Part shown: positions 32,238-41,154 of the stretch, one piece after another | Layout: the number at the start of each line of letters is the position of its first letter | Numbering within the stretch: position 1 is the first letter of the stretch | NCBI GenBank assembly: GCA_947470185.1 | Contig: CANIRZ010000005.1 | Coordinates: 1 to 64,000 of the forward strand | Direction of reading: 5' to 3' | Source: Sphingomonadales bacterium | GTDB taxonomy: Bacteria > Pseudomonadota > Alphaproteobacteria > Sphingomonadales > Sphingomonadaceae | DNA length: 64,000 nucleotides | Made by a program: the position numbers and the translations under genes | Notes under the pieces: model-generated | Told to the model about the DNA's origin: nothing | Seen by the model: only the letters and a program-made list of their open reading frames with translations | Databases searched by the model: none

Positions 32238-32541
32238 AAATCATTCCTTTTGTGTGGGGGAGGCTCATATATGGGAATGAAATGCCGATTTTCAAATCGA
32301 TGGACTTTAAGAAGTGACATACCAATTTGCCTGCGCCTCAAAAGATACAAGCCAATCCGGCGCACAGCTGCACAGGATGCCCCAGGATTTAGCTGGCGAT
32401 CACCGACCGAATCAAAATATGATATTCATGACCAAGTGCAATGCCAACGTGGCAGCGAATCAGCGCCAATGACGAGGCTACACTGGGTTTGACGCGATAG
32501 ATGGTGGAATATTGGCATGGTTTAACGTTGCACTCCTGCTT

Positions 32542-32589
32542 ATGGGCTTGACTTTCTGCACGCGAATCCGCATTGGCCCGCCTCTGTGA
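32542..32589 (+). other. Candidate 15-codon upstream ORF in rpmG leader
   Basis: ATG...TGA encodes MGLTFCTRIRIGPPL, directly followed by an intrinsic-terminator-like hairpin. Confidence 0.25.
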
Positions 32590-32592
32590 ACC

Positions 32593-32621
32593 GCGCAGAT
32601 TTTTACCTGCGCAGTTTTTTT
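32593..32621 (+). terminator. Intrinsic-terminator-like hairpin upstream of rpmG
   Basis: GCGCAG-ATTTTTAC-CTGCGC then AG and T7. Confidence 0.6.
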
Positions 32622-32649
32622 CGGTATTTTTTGAACAAAGGAATGGGCC

Positions 32650-32817
32650 ATGGCGAAGCCAGCCACGATCAAGATCAAGTTGCTCAGCACCGCTGACACG
32701 GGCTTCTTTTACGTGACCAAGAAAAATCCGCGCAACATCACCGAAAAGATGACGTTCCGCAAATATGACCCCGTCGTGCGCAAGCATGTTGAGTTCAAGG
32801 AAGCCAAAATCAAGTAA
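32650..32817 (+). CDS. rpmG: 50S ribosomal protein L33 (cysteine-free form)
   Basis: 55 aa [55 protein letters not shown]; not in ORF track. Confidence 0.96.
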   Translation: MAKPATIKIKLLSTADTGFFYVTKKNPRNITEKMTFRKYDPVVRKHVEFKEAKIK

Positions 32818-32846
32818 GCTAAAAGCTGCTTGAAGGTTAATCGATC

Positions 32847-32870
32847 AGGGCGCTTCGGGCGCCCTTTTTG
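32847..32870 (+). terminator. Rho-independent terminator after rpmG
   Basis: AGGGCGCTTCGGGCGCCCTTTTTG. Confidence 0.85.
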
Positions 32871-32900
32871 ATTCATGCCGTGCAGTCCTGCACGTTGGTG

Positions 32901-33269
32901 CTACCCCCCAATTATCCCCTGCACCGACTCCAAAAACGTCATCATGGACACTGGCTTCGACAAATATCCCTTTGCGCCAGCAGCAACGATTCGTTCTTCG
33001 TCGCCTTTTCCTGCGTAGGCGGTGACCGCAAGGACCGGAATGGAGGACAATCTAGCGTCCTTTTGCATGGCCTCTATCAAGTCGGCGCCACTGACATGGG
33101 GCAATTGGATGTCCATAATGACAAGGTCGGGGGCAAATATGTGGGCTTGATCAAGCGCCAACCGTCCATCGCGCACGCCTTGGACTTCAAACTGATGTGC
33201 CTGTAAAAGGTCGGTGAACAACTTGAGGTTGAATTCATTGTCCTCAACAATCATCACCTTTTTACCCAT
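32901..33269 (-). CDS. divK: Single-domain response regulator (DivK-like)
   Basis: MGKKVMIVEDNEFNLKLFTDLL...LVIMDIQLPHVSG; receiver domain only. Confidence 0.85.
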   Translation of the reverse strand: MGKKVMIVEDNEFNLKLFTDLLQAHQFEVQGVRDGRLALDQAHIFAPDLVIMDIQLPHVSGADLIEAMQKDARLSSIPVLAVTAYAGKGDEERIVAAGAKGYLSKPVSMMTFLESVQGIIGG

Positions 33270-33321
33270 AGCCACATTTTCCCGCTTTGCGTTCGCTAAG
33301 TCCATGGCTTAAGCGAAAGCC

Positions 33322-33591
33322 ATGGATGAAACAAACGACAAGTTAGACGCATCGGGTATGGCTTTCCAGGCATTGGCGTGGGCGCTGATGGAAGAATCGC
33401 GGGCAGAACGACTGTTGTCGCTCACGGGACTTACGTCGGAGGGTTTGCGCAGTAGCGTTATGGAGCGCAGCACACAGGCTGCGATCCTGTCATTTTTGGA
33501 GGCTTATGAGCCTGATCTGATTGCTTGTGCGGCGGTCATTGGCGTGTCACCCGCGATATTGGTGCAAGCGCGGCAGGAGTTGGAAGCATGA
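33322..33591 (+). CDS. DUF3572 family protein
   Basis: 89 aa, AFQALAWALMEESRAERLLSLTGL, typical of alphaproteobacterial DUF3572 next to divK. Confidence 0.75.
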   Translation: MDETNDKLDASGMAFQALAWALMEESRAERLLSLTGLTSEGLRSSVMERSTQAAILSFLEAYEPDLIACAAVIGVSPAILVQARQELEA

Positions 33592-34232
33592 GCCGGCCAC
33601 TTCTCATTTCCGATTGCGACGAAGTGCTGCTGCACATGATCGTGCCGTTTCGTGATTGGTTGGATGAGGCGCATCACATCCATTTCGACCTTGTCCATGG
33701 CGACTGGGGAGAGGCGCTGCGTCATAAGCATGACGGCACTGTCGTCGAGCGCGGTCAGGTGTGGGAGTTGCTCAACGGATTTTTTGATACCGAAATGCAC
33801 CGGCAACAGGCGATTGATGGGGCGGTAGACAGCCTTAACAGGCTGCGTGAGCATGCCGACGTCGTCATCCTTACCAACCTTCTGGATCACCGCGCAGAGC
33901 CTCGTACAGAGCAACTGAGGGCCGTTGGCATCGACGCGCCAGTTTATTGCAATCAAGGCGGCAAGGGTGAAGCGCTTGGTCGGATACTCGACGAGTATAA
34001 ACCAAGCGTTGCCGTGTTCGTTGATGATCTTGGGCATCAGCATGAATCGGTCGGCGAACATTATCCCGACGTGTGGCGTCTGCATTTCGTTGGCGAGCCA
34101 TTGCTATGGGAACGCGTTAATCCATCGAAGGCCGCGCACGCAAGGCTTAACCGATGGGCAGACGCCGAAGTTTGGATCAGGGATAAGCTGGTTGCGAACA
34201 TGCCAGCGCCCGCATTGGAAAAGGTAGTATGA
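33588..34232 (+). CDS. HAD family hydrolase
   Basis: LLISDCDEVLLHMIVPF, ILTNLLDH, VFVDDLGHQHESV; ATGA overlap with the upstream gene. Confidence 0.75.
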   Translation: MSRPLLISDCDEVLLHMIVPFRDWLDEAHHIHFDLVHGDWGEALRHKHDGTVVERGQVWELLNGFFDTEMHRQQAIDGAVDSLNRLREHADVVILTNLLDHRAEPRTEQLRAVGIDAPVYCNQGGKGEALGRILDEYKPSVAVFVDDLGHQHESVGEHYPDVWRLHFVGEPLLWERVNPSKAAHARLNRWADAEVWIRDKLVANMPAPALEKVV

Positions 34233-34693
34233 TGATTGAAGCAAAACTGGCTGAACTCGGCATTACACTGCCGCAACCTGCGGCGCCTGTGGCATCCTAT
34301 GTGCCTGCAGTGGAAGCAAACGGCATGTTGTTCATTTCCGGCCAATTGCCCTTTGTTGACGGTAAGGTTTTAACCGGCCGCGTTGGGGACACCTGCAATC
34401 TTGAAGATGCCAAGGTCGCCGCCAAGGCGTGCGGGATCATGCTGATCGCGCAGATGAAGGCCGCGTTGGGCGGTGACCTTGATCGTGTTGAGCGGATCGT
34501 CAAACTGGGCGTGTTTATCGCGTCCGAACCCGACTTCACTGATCAACCCGAAGCTGCAAATGGCGCCTCCGACCTTATGGAAGCAGTGTTCGGCGATGCG
34601 GGTAAACATGCACGCGCCGCTGTGTCGGTGCCGGTCTTGCCACGCAACGCTACGGTTGAAATCGACTGCGTTGTACAGGTGCGCGCCGCTTAA
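34229..34693 (+). CDS. RidA family protein
   Basis: NGMLFISGQLPFVDGK...VERIVKLGVFIAS...NATVEIDCVV. Confidence 0.9.
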   Translation: MMIEAKLAELGITLPQPAAPVASYVPAVEANGMLFISGQLPFVDGKVLTGRVGDTCNLEDAKVAAKACGIMLIAQMKAALGGDLDRVERIVKLGVFIASEPDFTDQPEAANGASDLMEAVFGDAGKHARAAVSVPVLPRNATVEIDCVVQVRAA

Positions 34694-35826
34694 TGACAGA
34701 CGGCGTAACCGCCGAACTTTTAAGCAAGGTCAGTGATATATCCGCTAAACAATGGGATGCACTGAACCCGCAGTGCAATCCGTTTGTCAGCCACGCTTTT
34801 TTGTCGGCCCTTGAACAATCGGGGAGTGTTGGTCCAGGAACTGGCTGGTCGCCATCTCCTGTCATTATTCGCGATGCGGAGGGTGTTCCGGCCGCAGCGC
34901 TTCCCGCCTATCTTAAAACGCATAGCCAGGGCGAATATGTGTTCGACCATCATTGGGCTGATGCGTTTCATCGGGCCGGCGGGCAATATTATCCCAAGCT
35001 GCAAATCTCCGCGCCATTCTCGCCCGTGCCAGGGCCACGGCTGCTCTTGCGTGACGAGGCGATGGCGTTGCCTATCTTGCGGGCCGCCGAAGCCGTGGTT
35101 GACCAGAACGGCCTATCGTCCGCGCATGCCACTTTTGTCGAAAAGGCAGAGCTTGCGCTGTTCCGCGAAGCCGGCTGGTTGACCCGGGTGGGAACGCAAT
35201 TTCATTGGCAGAACCGCGATTATGCCGACTTCGAAAGTTTCCTTGGCGCGTTATCATCGCGCAAGCGCAAGGCCATCCGCAAAGAACGCGCCGGTGCACA
35301 GGCAGCCGTCCGCATACAACAGATTGCCGGCGCAGACATTACGCCTGAACATTGGGACGCGTTCTGGATCTTCTATCAAGACACCGGCGCGCGTAAATGG
35401 GGAACGCCTTACCTGACGCGCGCGTTTTTCGACATCATTGGCGACAGCATGCGCGACAGCATTGTCCTGTTCTTGGCCTATGATCAGGACGGCCGGATTG
35501 CAGGCGCGCTGAATTTTGTAGGGCCCGATTGTCTCTACGGCCGCTATTGGGGCTGCACCCGCGATGTGCCATTTTTACACTTTGAACTGTGCTATTATCA
35601 GGCGATTGATTACGCCATCGCACATGGCCTCGCCCGCGTTGAAGCAGGTGCGCAGGGCGAACATAAATTGGCGCGGGGGTACGAGGCTGTGCCTACCTAC
35701 TCCGCGCACTATATCGCCAACGAAAGCTTTCGGAGTGCTGTTGCGGACTTTCTAGAACGTGAAACGCAAGCGATGGAGCGCGAGATTGAATTTTTGGGCG
35801 ACGTGGCGCCTTTTAAGAAGGGCTGA
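34693..35826 (+). CDS. GNAT/FemAB-like protein (peptidogalycan biosynthesis/recognition family)
   Basis: 377 aa, WNPQCNPFVSHAFLSALEQSGSV-like start, GRYWGCTRDVPFLHFELCYYQAIDYAI, EAGAQGEHKLARGYEAVPTYSAHYI. Confidence 0.8.
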   Translation: MTDGVTAELLSKVSDISAKQWDALNPQCNPFVSHAFLSALEQSGSVGPGTGWSPSPVIIRDAEGVPAAALPAYLKTHSQGEYVFDHHWADAFHRAGGQYYPKLQISAPFSPVPGPRLLLRDEAMALPILRAAEAVVDQNGLSSAHATFVEKAELALFREAGWLTRVGTQFHWQNRDYADFESFLGALSSRKRKAIRKERAGAQAAVRIQQIAGADITPEHWDAFWIFYQDTGARKWGTPYLTRAFFDIIGDSMRDSIVLFLAYDQDGRIAGALNFVGPDCLYGRYWGCTRDVPFLHFELCYYQAIDYAIAHGLARVEAGAQGEHKLARGYEAVPTYSAHYIANESFRSAVADFLERETQAMEREIEFLGDVAPFKKG

Positions 35827-35894
35827 AGCCTGTCAAACGGCTCTTGCAATCCTCTTTTTAATCGCGCACTTAAATGGCCAGAGAGGAATCATGT

Positions 35895-37106
35895 ATGAGC
35901 ACACCAAGCCTGCAGGAACTTGACGCATTTGAAAAGCAGTGCGACGCGTGGTTCGCCGAAAACACCGTGCGCGACCCCGGGTTCATGTTGCCACTGACCT
36001 TTATGGAGGTGTCGACGGATCAGCAGTTTGATTTCCTGCGCGACTGGCAGCGCAAGGTATATGAGGCGGGCTATTTCGGTATGTCTTGGCCAACCGAATA
36101 TGGCGGCTATGGCATGCATCCCGAATATCAGCGTATCGCCACGCGAGTCATGAAAAGCCATGATGCGCCGATCATGCTCAACGCGATTGCCAATGGCTGG
36201 ACCGGGCCATTGTTGCTCGATATTGGCCGTGAAGAAGACAAGCGTCGCTTTATCAAGCCAATGCTGTCGGCTGAAGAAATCTGGTGTCAGGGCTTTTCTG
36301 AACCAGAGCATGGATCGGACCTTGGCAGCGCGCAGACCAAGGCTGTGCGTGATGGCGATGAATATATCATCAATGGCTCCAAAATCTGGACCTCCTTGGG
36401 TGACCGCGCTGATTATATGATCCTGCTCGCACGGACATCGAATGATGGGCCAAGCAAATATGCGGGCCTCAGCTTTTTCCTCGCGCCGATGAAGGTGCCG
36501 GGTATCGAAACCCGGCGTTTGAAGAAACTCACGGGTGAATATGGCTTCACCCAATGCTTTTTCACCGACGCGCGTATTCCGGCGTCGGGCCTCGTCGGCG
36601 AAGAAGGGCAAGGCTGGATGGTCGCAATGAAGACGCTGGAATATGAGCGCGGTGCCAAGGTTAATCCGGTCGGCGGCTATTTCGTCAAGGAAATGGACGT
36701 CATGGGTGTGGTCGACATGGCGCGTTCCGCCAAGCGCGGCGGCAAACCAGTGCTGGATGACCCTGTCATGCGCGATAAATTGGTCGACTATATGATAGAG
36801 ATTCAGGCGCTGAACCTCAACAACCAGCGCCGCCGCATGGCCCCGCTGACCAGTGATCGTCCAATGGGCCTTGCCTTGATGAACAAGTTAGCGCGGACCG
36901 AGCTGGTGCGTGAGCTGACTGAGTTCTCTCTGCAGTTCCAAGGCACGCGCGCGGGCTATTATGTTGGCGACGAAAATGCCGTCGATGATGGCTATTGGCA
37001 CCGTTCGTATCTCAACAGTTTTTCCGCCACGATTGGCGGCGGCACGAGCCAGATCCAGAAGAACATCATTGGTGAGCATGTGCTTGGCCTTCCCAAGGGG
37101 CGGTAG
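35895..37106 (+). CDS. Acyl-CoA dehydrogenase
   Basis: WCQGFSEPEHGSDLGSAQTKAV, NGSKIWTS, GGTSQIQKNIIGEHVLGLPK. Confidence 0.93.
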   Translation: MSTPSLQELDAFEKQCDAWFAENTVRDPGFMLPLTFMEVSTDQQFDFLRDWQRKVYEAGYFGMSWPTEYGGYGMHPEYQRIATRVMKSHDAPIMLNAIANGWTGPLLLDIGREEDKRRFIKPMLSAEEIWCQGFSEPEHGSDLGSAQTKAVRDGDEYIINGSKIWTSLGDRADYMILLARTSNDGPSKYAGLSFFLAPMKVPGIETRRLKKLTGEYGFTQCFFTDARIPASGLVGEEGQGWMVAMKTLEYERGAKVNPVGGYFVKEMDVMGVVDMARSAKRGGKPVLDDPVMRDKLVDYMIEIQALNLNNQRRRMAPLTSDRPMGLALMNKLARTELVRELTEFSLQFQGTRAGYYVGDENAVDDGYWHRSYLNSFSATIGGGTSQIQKNIIGEHVLGLPKGR

Positions 37107-37123
37107 GCAAGCTTCATGTGTCA

Positions 37124-37239
37124 TTCCCGCGAAAGCGGGGAACGAAGTGACCGCGAGGTCAATCCATGGCCTGACTGCTTCACACGAAGCAACGGTGCGT
37201 AGATTTTAAGATTTGACCATGGCTGCCCGCTTCCGCGGG
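37124..37239. repeat. Pair of REP-like palindromes
   Basis: TTCCCGCGAAAGCGGGGAA at 37124-37142 and CCCGCTTCCGCGGG core at 37226-37239. Confidence 0.6.
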
Positions 37240-37262
37240 TATGGCGATAAAAGAGGAATAAA

Positions 37263-38021
37263 ATGTCCGAAGTTCTAACCCAAGCCGAAAACGGCGTCCT
37301 GATTATCACCATCAACCGGCCCGAGGCAAAGAATGCGGTCAATCAAGCGGTCGCGCAAGGTATCGCTGCGGCTATGGAGCAGCTGGATAGTGACAAAAGC
37401 CTAAACGCTGGCATCATCACTGGCGCTGGCGGTACATTCTGTTCAGGCATGGACTTGAAGGCGTTTTTGCGCGGTGAACTGCCAAGTGTTAAGGGCAAGG
37501 GCTTCGCGGGATTTATCGAATCTCCGCCCGCCAAACCTTTGATAGGCGCTGTTGAGGGCTATGCGCTCGCAGGTGGCATGGAAATCGCAATCGCCTGTGA
37601 CCTGTTGGTAGCAAATGACAAGGCGCAGTTCGGTATTCCCGAAGTGAAGCGCAGCCTTGTCGCCGCGGCTGGCGGCTTGCTGACTTTGCCGTCGATCATC
37701 GGCAAGCGTATGGCGATGGAGCTTGCGCTGACGGGTGATTTCATCTCGGCACAGCGGGCATATGAGGTGGGTTTTGTGAACCGCATCACCGAAGGCGCTG
37801 CTATTGATGCCGCGCTTGAGCTTGCGGCCAAGGTTGCTGCGAACGGACCTATGGCGTTGATTGCAACTAAGCGCGTGATCAACGAGCGCCCTGATTGGAC
37901 GTCTGCGGAAATGTGGAAGAAGCAGAACGAGATATGCGCGCCTGTTTTTACGTCAAAGGACTCGCGTGAAGGGGCTATGGCCTTTGCAGAAAAACGCAAA
38001 CCAAACTGGCAGGGTGAATGA
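37263..38021 (+). CDS. Enoyl-CoA hydratase/crotonase family protein
   Basis: ITINRPEAKNAVN, GTFCSGMDLKAF, GYALAGGMEIAIACDLLVA. Confidence 0.92.
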   Translation: MSEVLTQAENGVLIITINRPEAKNAVNQAVAQGIAAAMEQLDSDKSLNAGIITGAGGTFCSGMDLKAFLRGELPSVKGKGFAGFIESPPAKPLIGAVEGYALAGGMEIAIACDLLVANDKAQFGIPEVKRSLVAAAGGLLTLPSIIGKRMAMELALTGDFISAQRAYEVGFVNRITEGAAIDAALELAAKVAANGPMALIATKRVINERPDWTSAEMWKKQNEICAPVFTSKDSREGAMAFAEKRKPNWQGE

Positions 38022-38054
38022 TCGCCGCACTCAAAATGTTGGAGGATTAGAATA

Positions 38055-39590
38055 ATGGGTCATCCCGCTGTCCACGCCGCTGCCAATCCCGACAAACCCG
38101 CCGTCATTATGGTAGGTTCGGGTGAGATAATCACATATGGTGCGCTTGACGCGCGGTCGAACCAGTGCGCACATTTGTTTCGCGCGCTTGGTCTTCAACA
38201 TGGTGACACGGTGGCCTTTTGTCTCGAAAACTGCGCTGAGTTTTTCGATCTGGTTTGGGGCGCGCAGCGGGCAGGGCTGGTTTACGTTGCAATCAGCTGC
38301 CGGCTGACCGCGTCCGAAATTGATTATATTCTCAACGACAGCGGAGCGAAGGCGCTGTTTGCATCGCCCTATTTAGGCGCGACGCTCAGCCAGTTGGATA
38401 GCCCGGTAAAGCGTTACATTTTGGGTGGTGAACATGCGGGTTGGGAAAGCTACGCTGCTGCCCTAGCCGATTTGCCGACATCGCCGATCGCGGATGAGCG
38501 TGCTGGCACGGACATGCTTTACAGCTCAGGCACTACGGGCCAGCCAAAGGGCGTGCGCTTCCCGCTGCCTGAGGATCCGGACATTGCCGGTGCCTATGCG
38601 TTGTCTGGCCTTGCCATGATGGCGTTTAAATTCTCTGGCGATAGTATTTATTTGTCGCCAGCGCCGCTGTATCACGCCGCGCCCTTGCGGTGGTGCGCGG
38701 TGGTGCACAGACTTGGCGGCACAGTCGTGGTCATGGAGAAGTTTGATCCCGAAGCTGCCTTGGCCGCAATTGAAACGTACAAGATCACTGCCAGCCAATG
38801 GGTCCCGACGCATTTTGCGCGGATGCTTAAGCTCCCCGAAGACGTGCGTATAAAATATGACGTGTCGAGCCTGGAAACCGCCGTCCATGCGGCAGCGCCA
38901 TGTCCTGTTCCTATCAAGGACGCGATGATTGCATGGTGGGGCCCCGTGCTGCGCGAATATTATGCCGGTACCGAGGGGCAAGGGATAACCTTCATCTCCA
39001 GCGAAGACTGGCTAACGCATAAGGGATCGGTTGGGCGGCCGCTGAACGCGATTATGCACATTTGTGACGAGGACGGGGATGATGTGCCAGTTGGCCAAGA
39101 AGGAACCGTATTCTTCGAAAGCGCGGCGTCGTTCAGCTACCATAATGATCCTGAAAAAACCAAAGGCGCTACCAACAAGCATGGCTGGACAACGCTTGGC
39201 GACGTTGGTCGTATGGATGAAGAGGGCTATTTGTACCTCACCGACCGCAAAAGCTTCATGATCATTTCGGGCGGGGTGAACGTTTATCCGCAGGAGATTG
39301 AAAACCATCTTGTGACACACCCCCGCGTCCGCGATGTTGCCGTTATCGGCGGTCCGCATGATGAAATGGGCGAAGAGGTCATCGCTGTCGTGCAGCCATT
39401 GGATATGGCCGACGCTGGCGATGCATTGCGCGACGAACTTACCGCCTTTGCCCGCGAAAAGCTGTCAGGTGTTAAAATTCCACGCCGGATCGATTTTCGT
39501 GCAGAGCTTCCGCGCCACGATACTGGCAAACTCTACAAACGCCTGCTGCGCGATGAATATTGGTCGAAGCAGGACAAGCCATCAACTTAA
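38055..39590 (+). CDS. Acyl-CoA synthetase (AMP-binding)
   Basis: MLYSSGTTGQPKGVRFPL, YYAGTEGQG, YLTDRKSFMIISGGVNVYPQEIE. Confidence 0.93.
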   Translation: MGHPAVHAAANPDKPAVIMVGSGEIITYGALDARSNQCAHLFRALGLQHGDTVAFCLENCAEFFDLVWGAQRAGLVYVAISCRLTASEIDYILNDSGAKALFASPYLGATLSQLDSPVKRYILGGEHAGWESYAAALADLPTSPIADERAGTDMLYSSGTTGQPKGVRFPLPEDPDIAGAYALSGLAMMAFKFSGDSIYLSPAPLYHAAPLRWCAVVHRLGGTVVVMEKFDPEAALAAIETYKITASQWVPTHFARMLKLPEDVRIKYDVSSLETAVHAAAPCPVPIKDAMIAWWGPVLREYYAGTEGQGITFISSEDWLTHKGSVGRPLNAIMHICDEDGDDVPVGQEGTVFFESAASFSYHNDPEKTKGATNKHGWTTLGDVGRMDEEGYLYLTDRKSFMIISGGVNVYPQEIENHLVTHPRVRDVAVIGGPHDEMGEEVIAVVQPLDMADAGDALRDELTAFAREKLSGVKIPRRIDFRAELPRHDTGKLYKRLLRDEYWSKQDKPST

Positions 39591-39625
39591 GGCTATAACG
39601 CCACAGACTCATCAGGAGATAGACA

Positions 39626-41047
39626 ATGACCACGCAGTATAAAAATCTGATCAACGGCGAACTGGTTGATAACGGCCAATGGATTGATGTTGTAAACCCC
39701 GCGACGGAGCAGGTTATTGGACAAGTGCCGGATTGCGGTCAGGCAGATTTGGACAAGGCCGTTGCCGCGGCGCGCGCCGCATTCCAGACTTGGAAAAAGA
39801 CCAGCGTTGAGGAGCGCCGCGCGCTGTTTGCGAAAATGGCGGACGTGATCAAGGCGAACAGCGATGAACTGATGCGTTTGTTGACCGCAGAACAGGGCAA
39901 GCCGCACATGCAGGCGGGCAGCGAAATCGCTGGCTGCGTCGGCATGACACGCGCGTTGCCGATGCTGAACCTTGAAGAGAAGATCACCGAGGATAGCGAT
40001 AAGCGCCTCAGCCGCACGCGCCGGGTGCCCGTTGGTGTGGTAGGCGGCATTGTGCCATGGAACTTCCCTGTATTGATGGCGATCCAGAAGATCGTGCCCG
40101 CCTTGTTGTCGGGCTGCACTATGGTGTTGAAGCCATCGCCGTTCACGCCGCTGGCGACATTACGCTTGGCCGAGCTGGTTGCTGGCGTATTCCCGCCGGG
40201 CGTGCTGAACATCATCACGGGTGGTGACGCGCTTGGGCCTTTGCTGACCGCGCATCCAGATATCGACAAGATTACCTTCACAGGTTCAACCGCCACCGGC
40301 AAACGCGTTATGGAGTCGGCGTCGAAAGACCTCAAGCGTATTACACTTGAACTTGGCGGTAATGATGCAGCGATTGTTTTGCCGGATGCCGATGTCGGTA
40401 AGGTCGCCGAAAAGCTGTTCTGGGCAAGCTTCTACAATGCAGGCCAAGTCTGCATCGCGGCCAAGCGCATCTACATCCACGAAGATATCTATGACGAGTT
40501 GTCGGGCGCGATTGCGGCTTATGCCAAAGCGGTTAAGGTTGGCGATGGTGCCGAGCAAGGCACAGCAATTGGACCTATTCAGAACAAGCCGCAGTATAAG
40601 CGGGTGCTTGAGCTGATTCAGGATGCAAAGGACAAGGGCTATAAGTTCCTCGCCGGCGGCGACCACGACCCGTCCATCCCAGGCTATTTCGTGCCGGTCA
40701 CCGTGCTCGACAACCCACCAGAAGATGCGCGGATTGTGGCTGAGGAACAGTTCGGCCCAGTCATGCCGTTGATGAAGTTTTCGACGATCAACGAAGTCAT
40801 TAGCCGCGCCAATGCGTCGGATTACGGTCTTGCAGGGTCGATTTGGACCAGCAACCCCGAAGCTGCGGTTGAGGTCGCCGAGCAGTTGGAAACCGGAACG
40901 GTGTGGATCAATGAGTCCATGCATCTTGCCCCCAACGCCCCTTTTGCCGGACATAAGCAGTCGGGCTTTGGTGCCGAATTGGGCGAAGAAGGCTTGCTTG
41001 AATTCACCTATCCGCAAGTCATCACAATCGCGCGCGAAGCGGCGTAA
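39626..41047 (+). CDS. Aldehyde dehydrogenase family protein
   Basis: VPWNFPVLMAIQKIVPAL, FTGSTATGK, ELGGNDAAIV, GQVCIAAKR. Confidence 0.94.
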   Translation: MTTQYKNLINGELVDNGQWIDVVNPATEQVIGQVPDCGQADLDKAVAAARAAFQTWKKTSVEERRALFAKMADVIKANSDELMRLLTAEQGKPHMQAGSEIAGCVGMTRALPMLNLEEKITEDSDKRLSRTRRVPVGVVGGIVPWNFPVLMAIQKIVPALLSGCTMVLKPSPFTPLATLRLAELVAGVFPPGVLNIITGGDALGPLLTAHPDIDKITFTGSTATGKRVMESASKDLKRITLELGGNDAAIVLPDADVGKVAEKLFWASFYNAGQVCIAAKRIYIHEDIYDELSGAIAAYAKAVKVGDGAEQGTAIGPIQNKPQYKRVLELIQDAKDKGYKFLAGGDHDPSIPGYFVPVTVLDNPPEDARIVAEEQFGPVMPLMKFSTINEVISRANASDYGLAGSIWTSNPEAAVEVAEQLETGTVWINESMHLAPNAPFAGHKQSGFGAELGEEGLLEFTYPQVITIAREAA

Positions 41048-41054
41048 CGAAAAT

Positions 41055-41083
41055 ACCTCCCCATTGATCAAAGATGGGGAGGT
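41055..41083. repeat. Palindromic intergenic repeat ACCTCCCCAT...ATGGGGAGGT
   Basis: 10 bp perfect inverted repeat, same core as 11642 and 14499. Confidence 0.65.
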
Positions 41084-41154
41084 TATTCCGGCCTTGACTC
41101 TCCCCTTTCAAAGTTTAATCGATTGATTAAATTTTGAACAACAGGAGAGAGATT

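Noticed and set aside
40286-41071. 261 aa - strand ORF
   Set aside because: Antisense to the aldehyde dehydrogenase gene; shadow ORF
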